Positions 28,493 to 36,539 of a stretch of DNA of 64,000 nt are shown in pieces (the first letter of the stretch is position 1; every line of letters starts with the position of its first letter). The notes under the pieces are model-generated. The model ran no database searches. It was given only the letters and a program-made list of their open reading frames with translations, and was not told the DNA's origin. Origin of the DNA: Bin80 sp965220365. Its GTDB lineage: Bacteria; Bacteroidota; Rhodothermia; Rhodothermales; Bin80. The position numbers were made by a program, and so were the translations under genes. The stretch lies in the NCBI GenBank assembly GCA_965220365.1, contig OZ244823.1:1364001-1428000 (forward strand). Direction: 5' to 3'.

Positions 28493-29651
28493 ATTGCTGA
28501 AGTACACGAGGATCCTTGCTGCGACGTAGAATTTTCCCGGTGTGTACATCCTTGAATGTAATTTCTTTTGGGTGCGGAGTTACGTCAAGCAGGAACAAGG
28601 CCCAGCCCCAGAAGCTGTAGTGCGCTTGGGCTACAATGCGAGGATTAGACAGGATTTCGTTGATGGATTCTTCGGACGTAAGTGCCTCCGGGACAGCGAG
28701 AATCTCGACAGGGTCAGCAAATTGGCGGTCCTCGGGGACGTCCTGACGAAGAATTTCTGCCGCATGTGTGGACACGGTCGTGCGGGTTGGAGTGGGGCCA
28801 GGACTCTGCCGGAAGAAGTAGTGATCGCTTGAGATATCCCCGGATCCGTAGAGGAAAATCAAAATCAGAAGAAACAGGGTCAGCATAGCCACTTCAAAGC
28901 CCTGAGTTCCTGCAGTCAGCCCGCCAGACATTTCTTCTACAAATACGGCTCCAACCAGGATCGGAATCTGGATGAGTGCTCCGACACGGGAAAGCAGTCC
29001 GGTGAGTAGCATGAACCCACCGAGTAGATGTGAGAGGGCGACGTAATGCAAGAGGACCGTCGAGCGGAGCATGTCCGAAGGATTTGCTCCAATCAGGTCC
29101 AGGAAACTGTTCGCATCTGCAATGAAGAGCATACCCCGTACGAGCAATCCAAGTCCCAGGTACATGCGCAATAGATCAAAGGCATGTGAGCGGAAGGGAT
29201 AAAGCTTTGCCAGGATACGCTGGAGTTCATTCTGCGAAGCTCGGATCCTGTGATCAATACTCCAGCGACCAGAGCCACAAATTACAACCAGAAGCAGGAT
29301 GAAGAAGACAAGCGAAGAGAGCTCCAGAGATTGATTCGCCGAAAAAAGGCTTCCCAGACTCAGAAAAACGGCGCCAAAAAGAATTGGGACTTGTGAGAGG
29401 GCAGCAATCCGGGTCCAGATGCCTACCGTGATCGCCAACCCCCCTGCAATATGGAGCCCCGCTACACTGAGATGTGCCCAGTCAGCACGCAGCCATGCCG
29501 GTGCCTCTTCGGGCAACAGTGCAACGAAGGTGGCAGCATTGATGAGAAAGAGTATCCCTCGTGCAAGTAATCCAAGACCCAAGTAAATCCGAATCAGATC
29601 AAAGGCGACCTCACGGTACTCGTCGAGCCAAGAGTTAAACCTTTGGAGCAT
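28479..29651 (-). CDS. Tandem DoxX-like membrane protein
   Basis: A 390-residue protein made of two DoxX-type four-helix units: residues about 15-130 (FDLIRIYLGLGLLARGILFL) and about 155-275 (FDLLRMYLGLGLLVRGMLFI), so an internal gene duplication is clear. A soluble C-terminal tail of about 110 residues follows, unusual for DoxX, with an acidic patch and a final basic RRSKDPRVLQQFRYR. DoxX proteins are linked to membrane redox and stress functions, but no specific activity can be assigned. Confidence 0.8.
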   Translation of the reverse strand: MLQRFNSWLDEYREVAFDLIRIYLGLGLLARGILFLINAATFVALLPEEAPAWLRADWAHLSVAGLHIAGGLAITVGIWTRIAALSQVPILFGAVFLSLGSLFSANQSLELSSLVFFILLLVVICGSGRWSIDHRIRASQNELQRILAKLYPFRSHAFDLLRMYLGLGLLVRGMLFIADANSFLDLIGANPSDMLRSTVLLHYVALSHLLGGFMLLTGLLSRVGALIQIPILVGAVFVEEMSGGLTAGTQGFEVAMLTLFLLILIFLYGSGDISSDHYFFRQSPGPTPTRTTVSTHAAEILRQDVPEDRQFADPVEILAVPEALTSEESINEILSNPRIVAQAHYSFWGWALFLLDVTPHPKEITFKDVHTGKILRRSKDPRVLQQFRYR

Positions 29652-29954
29652 GCTACCAACAGAAGGTGGAATTCCCGTAAATAATAGGCTAATTTAAGCG
29701 AATAACAAAACAGGTCTATCGGCATTGTTGCTGATAGAACCAAAAAGATAAAATGCCTTCTGTTGTAGATCTACAGTGATACCGCTATGCCACTAAGGAA
29801 TTCAGCAATATCAGGAATATCCCTGCTACAAGATCTAAGATCAATGTACGGCCTCTATATCAAGACTAAATGCACAGATGTTAACCGAAGAAATGGTGAA
29901 GATACAGGACTCCCGACACGGAATCGAATATATTGAACCTCACCCGTAGTGCAC
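29652..29954. other. Intergenic region upstream of the DoxX gene
   Basis: A 303-base AT-rich gap without a gene. It contains an imperfect palindrome with TCTATC (29715-29720) and GATAGA (29733-29738) arms about 65 bases before the DoxX start, a possible regulatory site. No tRNA or clear promoter motif was found. Confidence 0.4.
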
Positions 29955-29980
29955 CTAAAAAATGGTCGCTAAGGCGACCA
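29954..29980 (-). terminator. Terminator overlapping the DUF1640-like stop codon
   Basis: On the minus strand a seven-base stem TGGTCGC/GCGACCA with a four-base CTTA loop is followed by ATTTTTTA. The stem encodes the last codons of the coiled-coil protein and the T run includes its TAG stop, so termination signal and gene end share sequence. Confidence 0.75.
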
Positions 29981-30332
29981 AAAGGCTTATAACGACTAAG
30001 CCCGTTGCAACTATCCAGCGGACAAGCCGAGTTTCGAGTGCACTTATCTGGGCGTTCATGTCGCCGCGTAAGTCACCTATTTCGCCGCGTAAGTCACCTA
30101 TCTGGGCGTTCATGTCACCACGTAAGTCACCTATCTGGGCATTCATGTCGCCGCGCAAGTTACTTACCTCGCCACGTACAATGCTGATCTGGTTACGCAC
30201 AAAATCTTTGGTGGCAAGATCTGCATATTGTTGATCAACCGCGTCGGCAACAACGTCCGCAATTGCTTCAGCTTGTTCTCGCTTGACCCCCGAACTGGAA
30301 AGTTTACGAGCAATTGAAAGTGTATCTATCAT
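29955..30332 (-). CDS. DUF1640-like coiled-coil protein with C-terminal membrane anchor
   Basis: A 125-residue protein with the layout of DUF1640/CCDC90-type proteins: an N-terminal helical head (MIDTLSIARKLSSSGVKREQ), the ATKDFV block, a coiled coil and one C-terminal transmembrane helix (WIVATGLVVISLLVALATIF). The coiled coil contains an 11-residue unit LRGDMNAQIGD repeated with one shortened copy (LRGEIGD). Relatives are often annotated near mobile or accessory loci; function is unknown. The ATG is chosen over a TTG three codons upstream. The next 264 bases upstream contain no gene. Confidence 0.72.
   Translation of the reverse strand: MIDTLSIARKLSSSGVKREQAEAIADVVADAVDQQYADLATKDFVRNQISIVRGEVSNLRGDMNAQIGDLRGDMNAQIGDLRGEIGDLRGDMNAQISALETRLVRWIVATGLVVISLLVALATIF
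30046..30160. repeat. 33-base in-frame tandem repeat
   Basis: Near-identical units containing CTGGGCGTTCATGTC and GCGTAAGTCACCTAT occur three to four times, one copy shortened by 12 bases. They encode the repeated LRGDMNAQIGD coiled-coil segment, so length variation would keep the frame (33 and 21 bases). Confidence 0.8.
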
Positions 30333-30605
30333 GTCTTTCAAGAAAAGGAGCCAAACGGGTGTACATTCTTCCAGGGTTTTGGTTTCTGCCTCGTCTGTGT
30401 TACGGCGATATCGACCAGATTCGTTGCCGTGCAGACCTTGTGGCAGTGCAATTGTGGCTGGTTGAGTTTGTCCTGCTCGTAGTCATCCTGATATCTTTTT
30501 CTCGGTGCACAACGAATTACTCATTACAAAGGATTAATTCTTTTCTTTTGCAGAGATCTAGCCTCTATCCACAATATTCGCGGTAGAACCACAAAATAGA
30601 AATGA

Positions 30606-30947
30606 TTAATTTGATTGCCTCATCTCCTCAAGGATCGAGATTGGCGGGTTCAACTCTACGGTTGAGTGATCCCAGTACCGGGGTTTGATTGCCTGGGCGG
30701 ATTCGAGGGCCCGGAGCGCGCGCCGGATCCGGCGCTCAGAGTATCCGGTTCGCTTCTTAAGCTCAGGCACGATGGAGCGCCCGCAGGCACGCATTCGCAG
30801 GAAGTCGTAGGCGTTGCTGGAGTCAGTGCCGACACAGGAGCCCAGCACAGCCAGGACAGCACGGACAGCACGGGCGACAGCCTGGGAGCGGGCGTTTCCC
30901 CCCAACTTAAGTGGTCGCCCACAGGCTGAGGATCGCCCTGCGGGCAT
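30606..30947 (-). CDS. Small putative winged-helix DNA-binding protein
   Basis: A 113-residue basic protein of uncertain reality. The second half, RSIVPELKKRTGYSERRIRR followed by ALRALESAQAIKPR, has the spacing of a helix-turn-helix with recognition helix, and the end resembles a wing. The first half is Arg/Ala-rich low-complexity sequence, so translation may begin later. No family assigned. It sits between an orphan coiled-coil gene and an IS110 element, in accessory DNA. Confidence 0.4.
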   Translation of the reverse strand: MPAGRSSACGRPLKLGGNARSQAVARAVRAVLAVLGSCVGTDSSNAYDFLRMRACGRSIVPELKKRTGYSERRIRRALRALESAQAIKPRYWDHSTVELNPPISILEEMRQSN

Positions 30948-31306
30948 TATACTGGAGTGACTAATTACTACCCTGCCCCCTGTATCTTATAGGTGATGCT
31001 TAGCCAAGCTCACTGTAAGAGTGATTAACGAAGTTGAAGATTCGAGATCCAGCCAAAGACAAGGCTTGATTTATCTTTCCGAGATCACAAGCGTTTTCGA
31101 GCTTGTGTTTTGCATCTGTCACCGCGAGTACCTCCCTGGGAGCAACCAAGTGCCCCCTGCGCCTTTGAGCGCCTGGGGGGGAACTGTGCCCTAGGGAGTG
31201 CCGTGATGCACGCCCCGTAGGGAGTTTGTGCCATAGAGCACCGATACAGGGACAGACGGAACGTCACGGCGACCCGCGATCTTCTTCACTTAAAAGATAC
31301 TCAATT
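30948..31306. other. Non-coding region at the IS110 left side
   Basis: About 358 bases with no gene. The part from about 31130 is rich in short complementary G/C tracts (CCCCCTGCGCC with GCGCCTGGGGGG, CCCTAGGGAG with CCCCGTAGGGAG). In IS110-group elements the non-coding left end encodes the bridge RNA that selects target DNA; this position and structure potential fit, but the RNA is not proven here and the exact left end of the element could not be fixed. Confidence 0.4.
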
Positions 31307-32742
31307 ATGTCGACGAAATTTCAACCGATTTTTTTTGCAGGGATCGACTGGGGCTCCCAGTCGCACCAGGTCTGCGTTTTGAACTCGGAGGGCGCCGTTC
31401 TGGGCGAACGTGCATTTGCCCACTCTGGAGAGGGGCTCAGCCAGCTGCTGGATTGGATACTTGCCTGTGCAGGCGGTGTTGCCGCGCAGCTTGGGGTCGC
31501 CATTGAAATCCCACACGGTCCCGTGGTGGACAGTCTGCTGGATCGAGGGATTCCAACCTTTTCCATCAATCCCAAACAACTGGACCGCTTCCGGGATCGG
31601 TTTTCACCTGCAGGGGCCAAAGATGATCGTCGGGATGCACACGTGCTTGCCGATGCCCTCCGGACCGATCCTGTCTGTCTACGTGAACTGGATCCTCTGG
31701 ATGCCAAGATCGTCCAGCTGCGCGAGTGGTCGCGAATGAGTGAGGAACTCACCAGTCAGCGCACTCGGCTTACGCATCAGGTCCGCGCCCAGCTCTGGCG
31801 GTACTTTCCGCAGTTCCTGGAACTTGGGTTCCCGCTGTTCTCTCCGGTATTGATGGCCCTATGGACGCTCATTCCCACACCAACATGTGCTCGCCGGGTA
31901 CGCCTCTCTTCGGTGGAAAAAGTGCTCAAAAAACACCGGATTCGGCGTTTGAATGCAGAGAAGGTGCTCCAATACTTGCGGGCCCAGCCGGTCACGATCG
32001 CCGCCGGGGTCTTGGAGGCGGCCACCACACGCATCCGGCTTCTTATGCAGCAGCTCGCGTTGATCGAGCAACAAGTTCAGGAGGCTCAGCATGCCATGGA
32101 AGTGATCCTTGCATCGGATCAAACCCCGGTTCCCAGCGCTTCGCACGAACCGGAACAAGTCCAGAGCAAGCCGACCGCTTCGGGGAATCCATTGCACGAT
32201 GTGGAGATTCTTTCCTCCATGCCCGGGGTCGGAACCACGGTGTTGGCAACGCTCCTCTCGGAGGCATCCGGGTTGGTCAAGAACCGGGATTACAGGGGGC
32301 TACGCTGCCTGTGTGGCGTCGCCCCTGTCACCCGACGCTCAGGAAAATCCTGGCGAGTGGTTCGACGACGAGCCTCGCAGGCACGCCTGGTCAACGCCGT
32401 CTACCACTGGAGCCGCGTGGCCATCCAGCACGACTCCATCAGCAAAGCCAAGTATAAAGCTCTCCGGGAACGCGGTCACAGTCATGGTCGAGCCCTGCGC
32501 TCGGTCGCAGACCGCCTGCTCGCCATCGCCTGTGCTATGCTTCGGGACCAAACATGCTTTGACCACAGTCGAGCAACCGCTGCTACCAAATTGCTACAAC
32601 CAGCCGGATAACCCGAAAAAAACGAAATCAATCTGCAGAGGAAAGTCCGTAGAAATCACGTAAATCTCAGATCAAATAAAAAAATTTGAAATCAATCAAT
32701 TTTTCCCGGTTTTGACTTGCATAAATGGTAGGGAGTCCCCCC
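31100..32742 (+). mobile_element. IS110-family insertion sequence (left boundary approximate)
   Basis: One intact DEDD transposase gene with a long non-coding left side and about 130 bases of right-end sequence. The last 101 bases (32642-32742) match sequence at 62821-62917 in reverse orientation, which defines the right end at about GTCCCCC. No terminal inverted repeats are seen, as expected for IS110. The left end lies somewhere between about 30960 and 31250. Confidence 0.75.
31307..32611 (+). CDS. IS110-family transposase
   Basis: A 434-residue DEDD recombinase. The N-terminal RuvC-like domain starts FFAGIDWGSQSHQVCVLN with the first catalytic Asp, then VAIEIPHGPVVDSLL (Glu) and AGAKDDRRDAHVLADAL (two Asp). 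The C-terminal transposase_20 domain has the helix-hairpin-helix LSSMPGVGTTVLATLLSEA, and the conserved catalytic serine region follows near LRCLCGVAPVTRRSGKS. The ATG after AAAAGATACTCAATT is preferred over a frame starting 27 codons earlier. Intact, so probably active. Confidence 0.93.
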   Translation: MSTKFQPIFFAGIDWGSQSHQVCVLNSEGAVLGERAFAHSGEGLSQLLDWILACAGGVAAQLGVAIEIPHGPVVDSLLDRGIPTFSINPKQLDRFRDRFSPAGAKDDRRDAHVLADALRTDPVCLRELDPLDAKIVQLREWSRMSEELTSQRTRLTHQVRAQLWRYFPQFLELGFPLFSPVLMALWTLIPTPTCARRVRLSSVEKVLKKHRIRRLNAEKVLQYLRAQPVTIAAGVLEAATTRIRLLMQQLALIEQQVQEAQHAMEVILASDQTPVPSASHEPEQVQSKPTASGNPLHDVEILSSMPGVGTTVLATLLSEASGLVKNRDYRGLRCLCGVAPVTRRSGKSWRVVRRRASQARLVNAVYHWSRVAIQHDSISKAKYKALRERGHSHGRALRSVADRLLAIACAMLRDQTCFDHSRATAATKLLQPAG

Positions 32743-32775
32743 GTGCATTGATGGGAGGTTACCGGCCCCATTCCC

Positions 32776-33894
32776 TCACTCCAGGTCAAACTCGTAGCCG
32801 TACACGTACGCTTCCCAGGGAGAAGACACATACAAATAATCTCCATGCAGGAGAAAATCTGCAGCGGCAACATTTTTTCTTTTTTCCGGGTCACTAATGG
32901 GGCGGAAGATAATTTTTCTTACAAGCTCGTAATTATCCTCAGACAGATCAAAAATATAAATGTCAAGTCTATGTACTCTTGCAACTAGATAACGGGAATT
33001 GAGAAATTTCATTGTACCTACGAAGTCCCGCGTGAATGCTTCCGTTCCGGCTGGAACTTCAACTTGACCAGGAAAACCCGAAGGCTGAAAGTCTTGAACA
33101 TCTTTTCCCTCGAATCGAATCGTTCGCAAATGCCGAAACCGATCATCGTAAACAAAGATATACGGGAGCCCCTTATATGCCAAGGCAATTCGATCTCCGT
33201 CTGGAGTCACTGTTACCACGTTGCCGTTTTCCCCCGTTTGATTCGGAAGATCCAGAGTAGGAAGCAATTCGATGTCTGGAATCCAGTCATGCGGGGGCGA
33301 TGTGCTGCGAGCACAAATGCCCCAATCATTCTCTAGTGGATCTCCCGGACATTGCAGAAATATATAATCGGGCGAAACTGAAAATCTATCCACGTATGGA
33401 TCCAGAGAGAAAAACGAATCTACATATTCAAACGTTTCCGTGAATATGTGCACACGTCCCATCTCCATGACGAATACGTGTGAACCGCTGTACTGCATCC
33501 CTCTTATATGAGTAAATTCTCCAGGGCCTTGTCCCTGCCTGCCAATTTTCCGGCTGAGGTACCCATCAACTCCCACCGCAAAGATGTCATATCCCAAACT
33601 CTCAGAGATATAAAGACTATCATCGATCTCAATCATGTGACCGGGCCTACCCAGAATGAGCGAATCATTTGGAAGCCCTAATCGAGTTGTAGCCACCCAT
33701 CGTTCCGGTTCGATGTCCGTATTGGCCACAAAGTGCGGGGCAGAATCTAGCAGGCGGTCAATGACCGGAGAATCTTCAAATCGAGTAAGCGTTGTTTCTC
33801 CGTTCTGACATGCAGTAAAGGATAATAACAGAAACAGAATCCCCGCATACCGCCACTCAACGGGTATGCGGGGATCAGAGGAGCGAAACGTCAT
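32776..33894 (-). CDS. Six-bladed beta-propeller lipoprotein
   Basis: A 372-residue exported protein with a long n-region, hydrophobic core and lipobox (ILFLLLSFTAC). The body fits the Bacteroidota 6-bladed beta-propeller group: SLYISESLGYDIFAVGVDGY, then the hallmark IGRQGQGPGEFTHIRGMQ, and further blades ending SDPEKRKNVAAADFLLHGDY and VYGYEF. It is probably an outer-surface or periplasmic binding protein. The small secreted peptide gene 5 bases upstream is probably co-transcribed. Confidence 0.8.
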   Translation of the reverse strand: MTFRSSDPRIPVEWRYAGILFLLLSFTACQNGETTLTRFEDSPVIDRLLDSAPHFVANTDIEPERWVATTRLGLPNDSLILGRPGHMIEIDDSLYISESLGYDIFAVGVDGYLSRKIGRQGQGPGEFTHIRGMQYSGSHVFVMEMGRVHIFTETFEYVDSFFSLDPYVDRFSVSPDYIFLQCPGDPLENDWGICARSTSPPHDWIPDIELLPTLDLPNQTGENGNVVTVTPDGDRIALAYKGLPYIFVYDDRFRHLRTIRFEGKDVQDFQPSGFPGQVEVPAGTEAFTRDFVGTMKFLNSRYLVARVHRLDIYIFDLSEDNYELVRKIIFRPISDPEKRKNVAAADFLLHGDYLYVSSPWEAYVYGYEFDLE

Positions 33895-33899
33895 TCAGA

Positions 33900-34154
33900 T
33901 TATCCTAGGTCTTCGCCGCATACGGTGCCGTTGAAGTCTGGAACAGTGCCCCGCCAACCACTGCCATCGTCGCAGCTGATAGTCATATATTCGGTAATCG
34001 GATTGTAGGTTGTCGTACACCCGTTGCACGATGCACTATTACTGGTTAGGTCGATATGGACACGAGTCTTATCAGCAGGTACCTCTTGGGACTGAATTTG
34101 CGGACTAACGAACAGAAACAGGCACATACATGCCAAAGAAAGTAAGTACTTCAT
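33900..34154 (-). CDS. Small secreted cysteine-containing peptide
   Basis: An 84-residue precursor: signal peptide MKYLLSLACMCLFLFVSPQI to about QSQ, then a mature peptide of about 60 residues with four cysteines (SCNGC, TISCDDG, GTVCGEDLG). No close family recognised. Small secreted Cys peptides of the NVEALA type are encoded beside 6-bladed beta-propeller lipoproteins in Bacteroidota, and this gene sits directly before such a gene, so a functional analogue is plausible. The strict NVEALA motif is not present. Confidence 0.65.
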   Translation of the reverse strand: MKYLLSLACMCLFLFVSPQIQSQEVPADKTRVHIDLTSNSASCNGCTTTYNPITEYMTISCDDGSGWRGTVPDFNGTVCGEDLG

Positions 34155-34296
34155 GTTGAAAAATGAGTTTGGTGAATAGTAAATCGTGCCTAATGTATTA
34201 CTTTTTACGAAATTTGAATTGATGCGGGTTTCTAGCATGGTGATCATGGTAAATCCGGGACCTGTAGCCCGGATGGAGCGAGTGGACAGGGAAAGG

Positions 34297-34599
34297 TCAA
34301 CGATATCCATCATCCAAAAATAACTCTCCTTGGACGAAGCGATCGTCCTCGGAGGTGTTCTCTGTTGTCTGATTCCAGAGTGGCGCGGCGCGGGACACTT
34401 CCACTGTCAGGCGCATGATCTGGGATTTTGTCAGGCCAGTCACTTCTGCCAAGCTTGACAATGCCTCGAACTCAAAATCCGTGACCTTTATCGTCATCAG
34501 CCGGGATCGGCACTCCCACCCACCGGGAGACAGGTACGCTTCCGCCCGGACCGCTGCCGGAGATGCGGATTCAATGAGCTCCTGCAGCGACTTCCGCAC
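34297..34599 (-). CDS. Small putative ribbon-helix-helix protein
   Basis: A 100-residue protein. The segment MTIKVTDFEFEALSSLAEVT with GLTKSQIMRLTVEVSR has the strand-helix-helix pattern of CopG/Arc-type DNA-binding proteins. The preceding 34 residues could be an N-terminal extension or translation may begin at MTIKV. No partner toxin gene is evident. It is divergent from the respiratory cluster, with its start about 40 bases from that cluster's promoter, so it could regulate it (inference). Confidence 0.45.
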   Translation of the reverse strand: MRKSLQELIESASPAAVRAEAYLSPGGWECRSRLMTIKVTDFEFEALSSLAEVTGLTKSQIMRLTVEVSRAAPLWNQTTENTSEDDRFVQGELFLDDGYR

Positions 34600-34638
34600 G
34601 GCGCCCCACTGACCGCGGGGCTGCAGCGTGCGGAAGGA

Positions 34639-34670
34639 TTTGTTCGAACTCGAAATTCATTGTATATTTG
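34639..34670 (+). promoter_or_regulatory. Bacteroidota-type promoter of the CydA-like cluster
   Basis: TTTG at 34639-34642, 20 bases, then TATATTTG at 34663-34670, an exact match to the TAnnTTTG -7 element described for Bacteroidota; the same sequence also reads TTGTTC-N17-TATATT as a sigma70-like promoter. It implies transcription starting near 34677 and so rules out the in-frame TTG at 34668 as the start codon of the first gene. Confidence 0.6.
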
Positions 34671-34709
34671 ATCGAAATTAACCGTCTCTTCAACAGAGCT
34701 GTCTCCATT

Positions 34710-36512
34710 GTGATCACAGATCAAATTCCGGTAGTACATACAAGATATCAAAGCGCGTGGAGGTGGGGTCTCCCTGTGGGACTGATAGCCTTTCTGTTGT
34801 TGGCCCTGGTCGTGGGCCCCGTGTGGGGGATGCCGCAGGAGGCAGATCCTGAGTACCGGACGTTGCCATTCATCAGTAGTCGTGTGCTGATGTGGGCGGT
34901 GGCAGAGTTGCACCTGATGTTTGCCGCATTTGTGCTGGCCGTCCCCATGTTTGCGCTGGTGATTGAATTCATCGGATACAAGACGGGGGACAAGCGCTAT
35001 GACCAGTTGGCCTACGACTTCACGAAGCTCCTTTCCGTATCATTTTCGTTCACGGCCACGCTCGGGGCACTGCTTACGTTTGGGCTGCTGGTTTTTTATC
35101 CTGCACTGACACAGTATCTGGTCAAGATATTCAGTTGGACGTTTCTGCCCTATGTACTGCTCTTTTTCCTGGAAGCGTTCTTCCTTTATACATACTATTA
35201 CGGTTGGGGCAAACTCTCTCCACGCTTGCATCTCTTTATTGGGGTGATGCTCAACCTGGTGGGTACAGCCATCATGTTCATTGCCAATGCATGGCTGACG
35301 TTCATGAACACGCCCAACGGAATTGACGATATGGGGAACCTGACCAGTCTCTGGGAGGCAATCAATAACTATACCTGGATGCCGATCAACATCCACCGAT
35401 TGATTGCGAATGTGGCGTTTGGTGGTGCAATCGGGGCAGCATACGGTGCGTTCAAGTTCCTGGGTGCGAAGACATTGGAGGCCAAGGCGCACTATGATTG
35501 GATGGGATATATCGGGATTTTTGTCGCGATTTGTGCGCTGTTGCCACTTCCGTTCGCGGGGTACTGGCTGGGGGTAGAGATCTATGCATATGATCAGAGT
35601 CTTGGGATCACCCTAATGGGGGGTACATTTTCATGGCTCTTCATAGTGCAGGCCGTCCTGATTGGCAATTTATTTCTGGCAGCAAATTACTACCTCTGGC
35701 TGAGTATGGCCCGGATTCCGGGTGCAGAGCGTTTTCGAAGGTTTATCAAGTATCTTCTGGGGGTAATTACCCTTTGCTTTATTGTGTGGGCAACGCCGCA
35801 CTCGCTCGTCGCTACGGTGGAGGAAGCTCGTGCAATGGGCGGCTCACACCATCCCATCCTGAACGTGCTGGGGGTGATGAGTGCGAAGAATACAGCCGTA
35901 AATCTTTTGATCCTCACGACTTATGTCAGCTTTTTGCTCTATCGGCGTGCAAATAAAGAAGCAACAGTTTCGTGGGCAAAAACCGGTAACTGGATCCAAT
36001 TCGGAATTTTTGCGGCCGTGGTGATCTATGTGGTCTTCCTGGGCGTGTACGGATACTTTGTAGATGCTCAAACCCGGATTGGGCTGAGCCAGCCACAGGT
36101 CATGTCAGTACTGTTTGCTATGATCTCTGTGACTGTGATTGATATATTCCTGTTCAAGAATGCAAAATCCCGTGGCGAGATCGTATGGGGAAAAATCTCT
36201 GCCCGGAGTCAGTATGCCCTTTTCTTCCTCGCCATCACGTTTACCTGGCTAATGGGACTGATGGGATATGTACGTGCAGGGATGCGACAGCACTGGCATG
36301 TCTATGGTGTGATGCGAGATACCTCGGTGGATGCATTTACACCTACGTTAGGATTCGCCGGTGGGGTGGTCAGTGCAATTGTGATCGTCTTTTTCCTGTT
36401 GATTGCCATTGTCTTCTTCCTGGCTGGTCTTTCCGGGAGAAAAGATTGGAAGCCCAAATCTGGATCCAGATGGGCTCAGGAGGAAGCGTCAACCTCAACA
36501 GCCCCCGCGTGA
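34710..36512 (+). CDS. CydA-like cytochrome bd-type membrane protein lacking CydB
   Basis: Polytopic protein of about 600 residues with some 14 transmembrane helices, related to subunit I of cytochrome bd oxidase. A periplasmic-side heme ligand region AELHLMF (His about 68), the FFLEAFF glutamate (about 155), NAWLTFMNTP and INIHRLIANV (His about 229) line up with conserved CydA blocks. The quinol-binding Q-loop signature GRQPW is missing and no CydB gene follows, so quinol oxidase activity is doubtful. The gene leads a cluster of c-type cytochromes, which suggests cytochrome c-linked electron transfer. Similar bd-like proteins are known in Nitrospira. Start is a GTG downstream of the promoter; first residues uncertain. 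Confidence 0.78.
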   Translation: MITDQIPVVHTRYQSAWRWGLPVGLIAFLLLALVVGPVWGMPQEADPEYRTLPFISSRVLMWAVAELHLMFAAFVLAVPMFALVIEFIGYKTGDKRYDQLAYDFTKLLSVSFSFTATLGALLTFGLLVFYPALTQYLVKIFSWTFLPYVLLFFLEAFFLYTYYYGWGKLSPRLHLFIGVMLNLVGTAIMFIANAWLTFMNTPNGIDDMGNLTSLWEAINNYTWMPINIHRLIANVAFGGAIGAAYGAFKFLGAKTLEAKAHYDWMGYIGIFVAICALLPLPFAGYWLGVEIYAYDQSLGITLMGGTFSWLFIVQAVLIGNLFLAANYYLWLSMARIPGAERFRRFIKYLLGVITLCFIVWATPHSLVATVEEARAMGGSHHPILNVLGVMSAKNTAVNLLILTTYVSFLLYRRANKEATVSWAKTGNWIQFGIFAAVVIYVVFLGVYGYFVDAQTRIGLSQPQVMSVLFAMISVTVIDIFLFKNAKSRGEIVWGKISARSQYALFFLAITFTWLMGLMGYVRAGMRQHWHVYGVMRDTSVDAFTPTLGFAGGVVSAIVIVFFLLIAIVFFLAGLSGRKDWKPKSGSRWAQEEASTSTAPA

Positions 36513-36539
36513 TAATCAACCAACTAGTTCAGTAATCCC

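Noticed and set aside
29880..29954. GAATCGAA-like sequence resembling a tRNA T-loop
   Set aside because: No cloverleaf could be drawn: acceptor and anticodon stems are missing.
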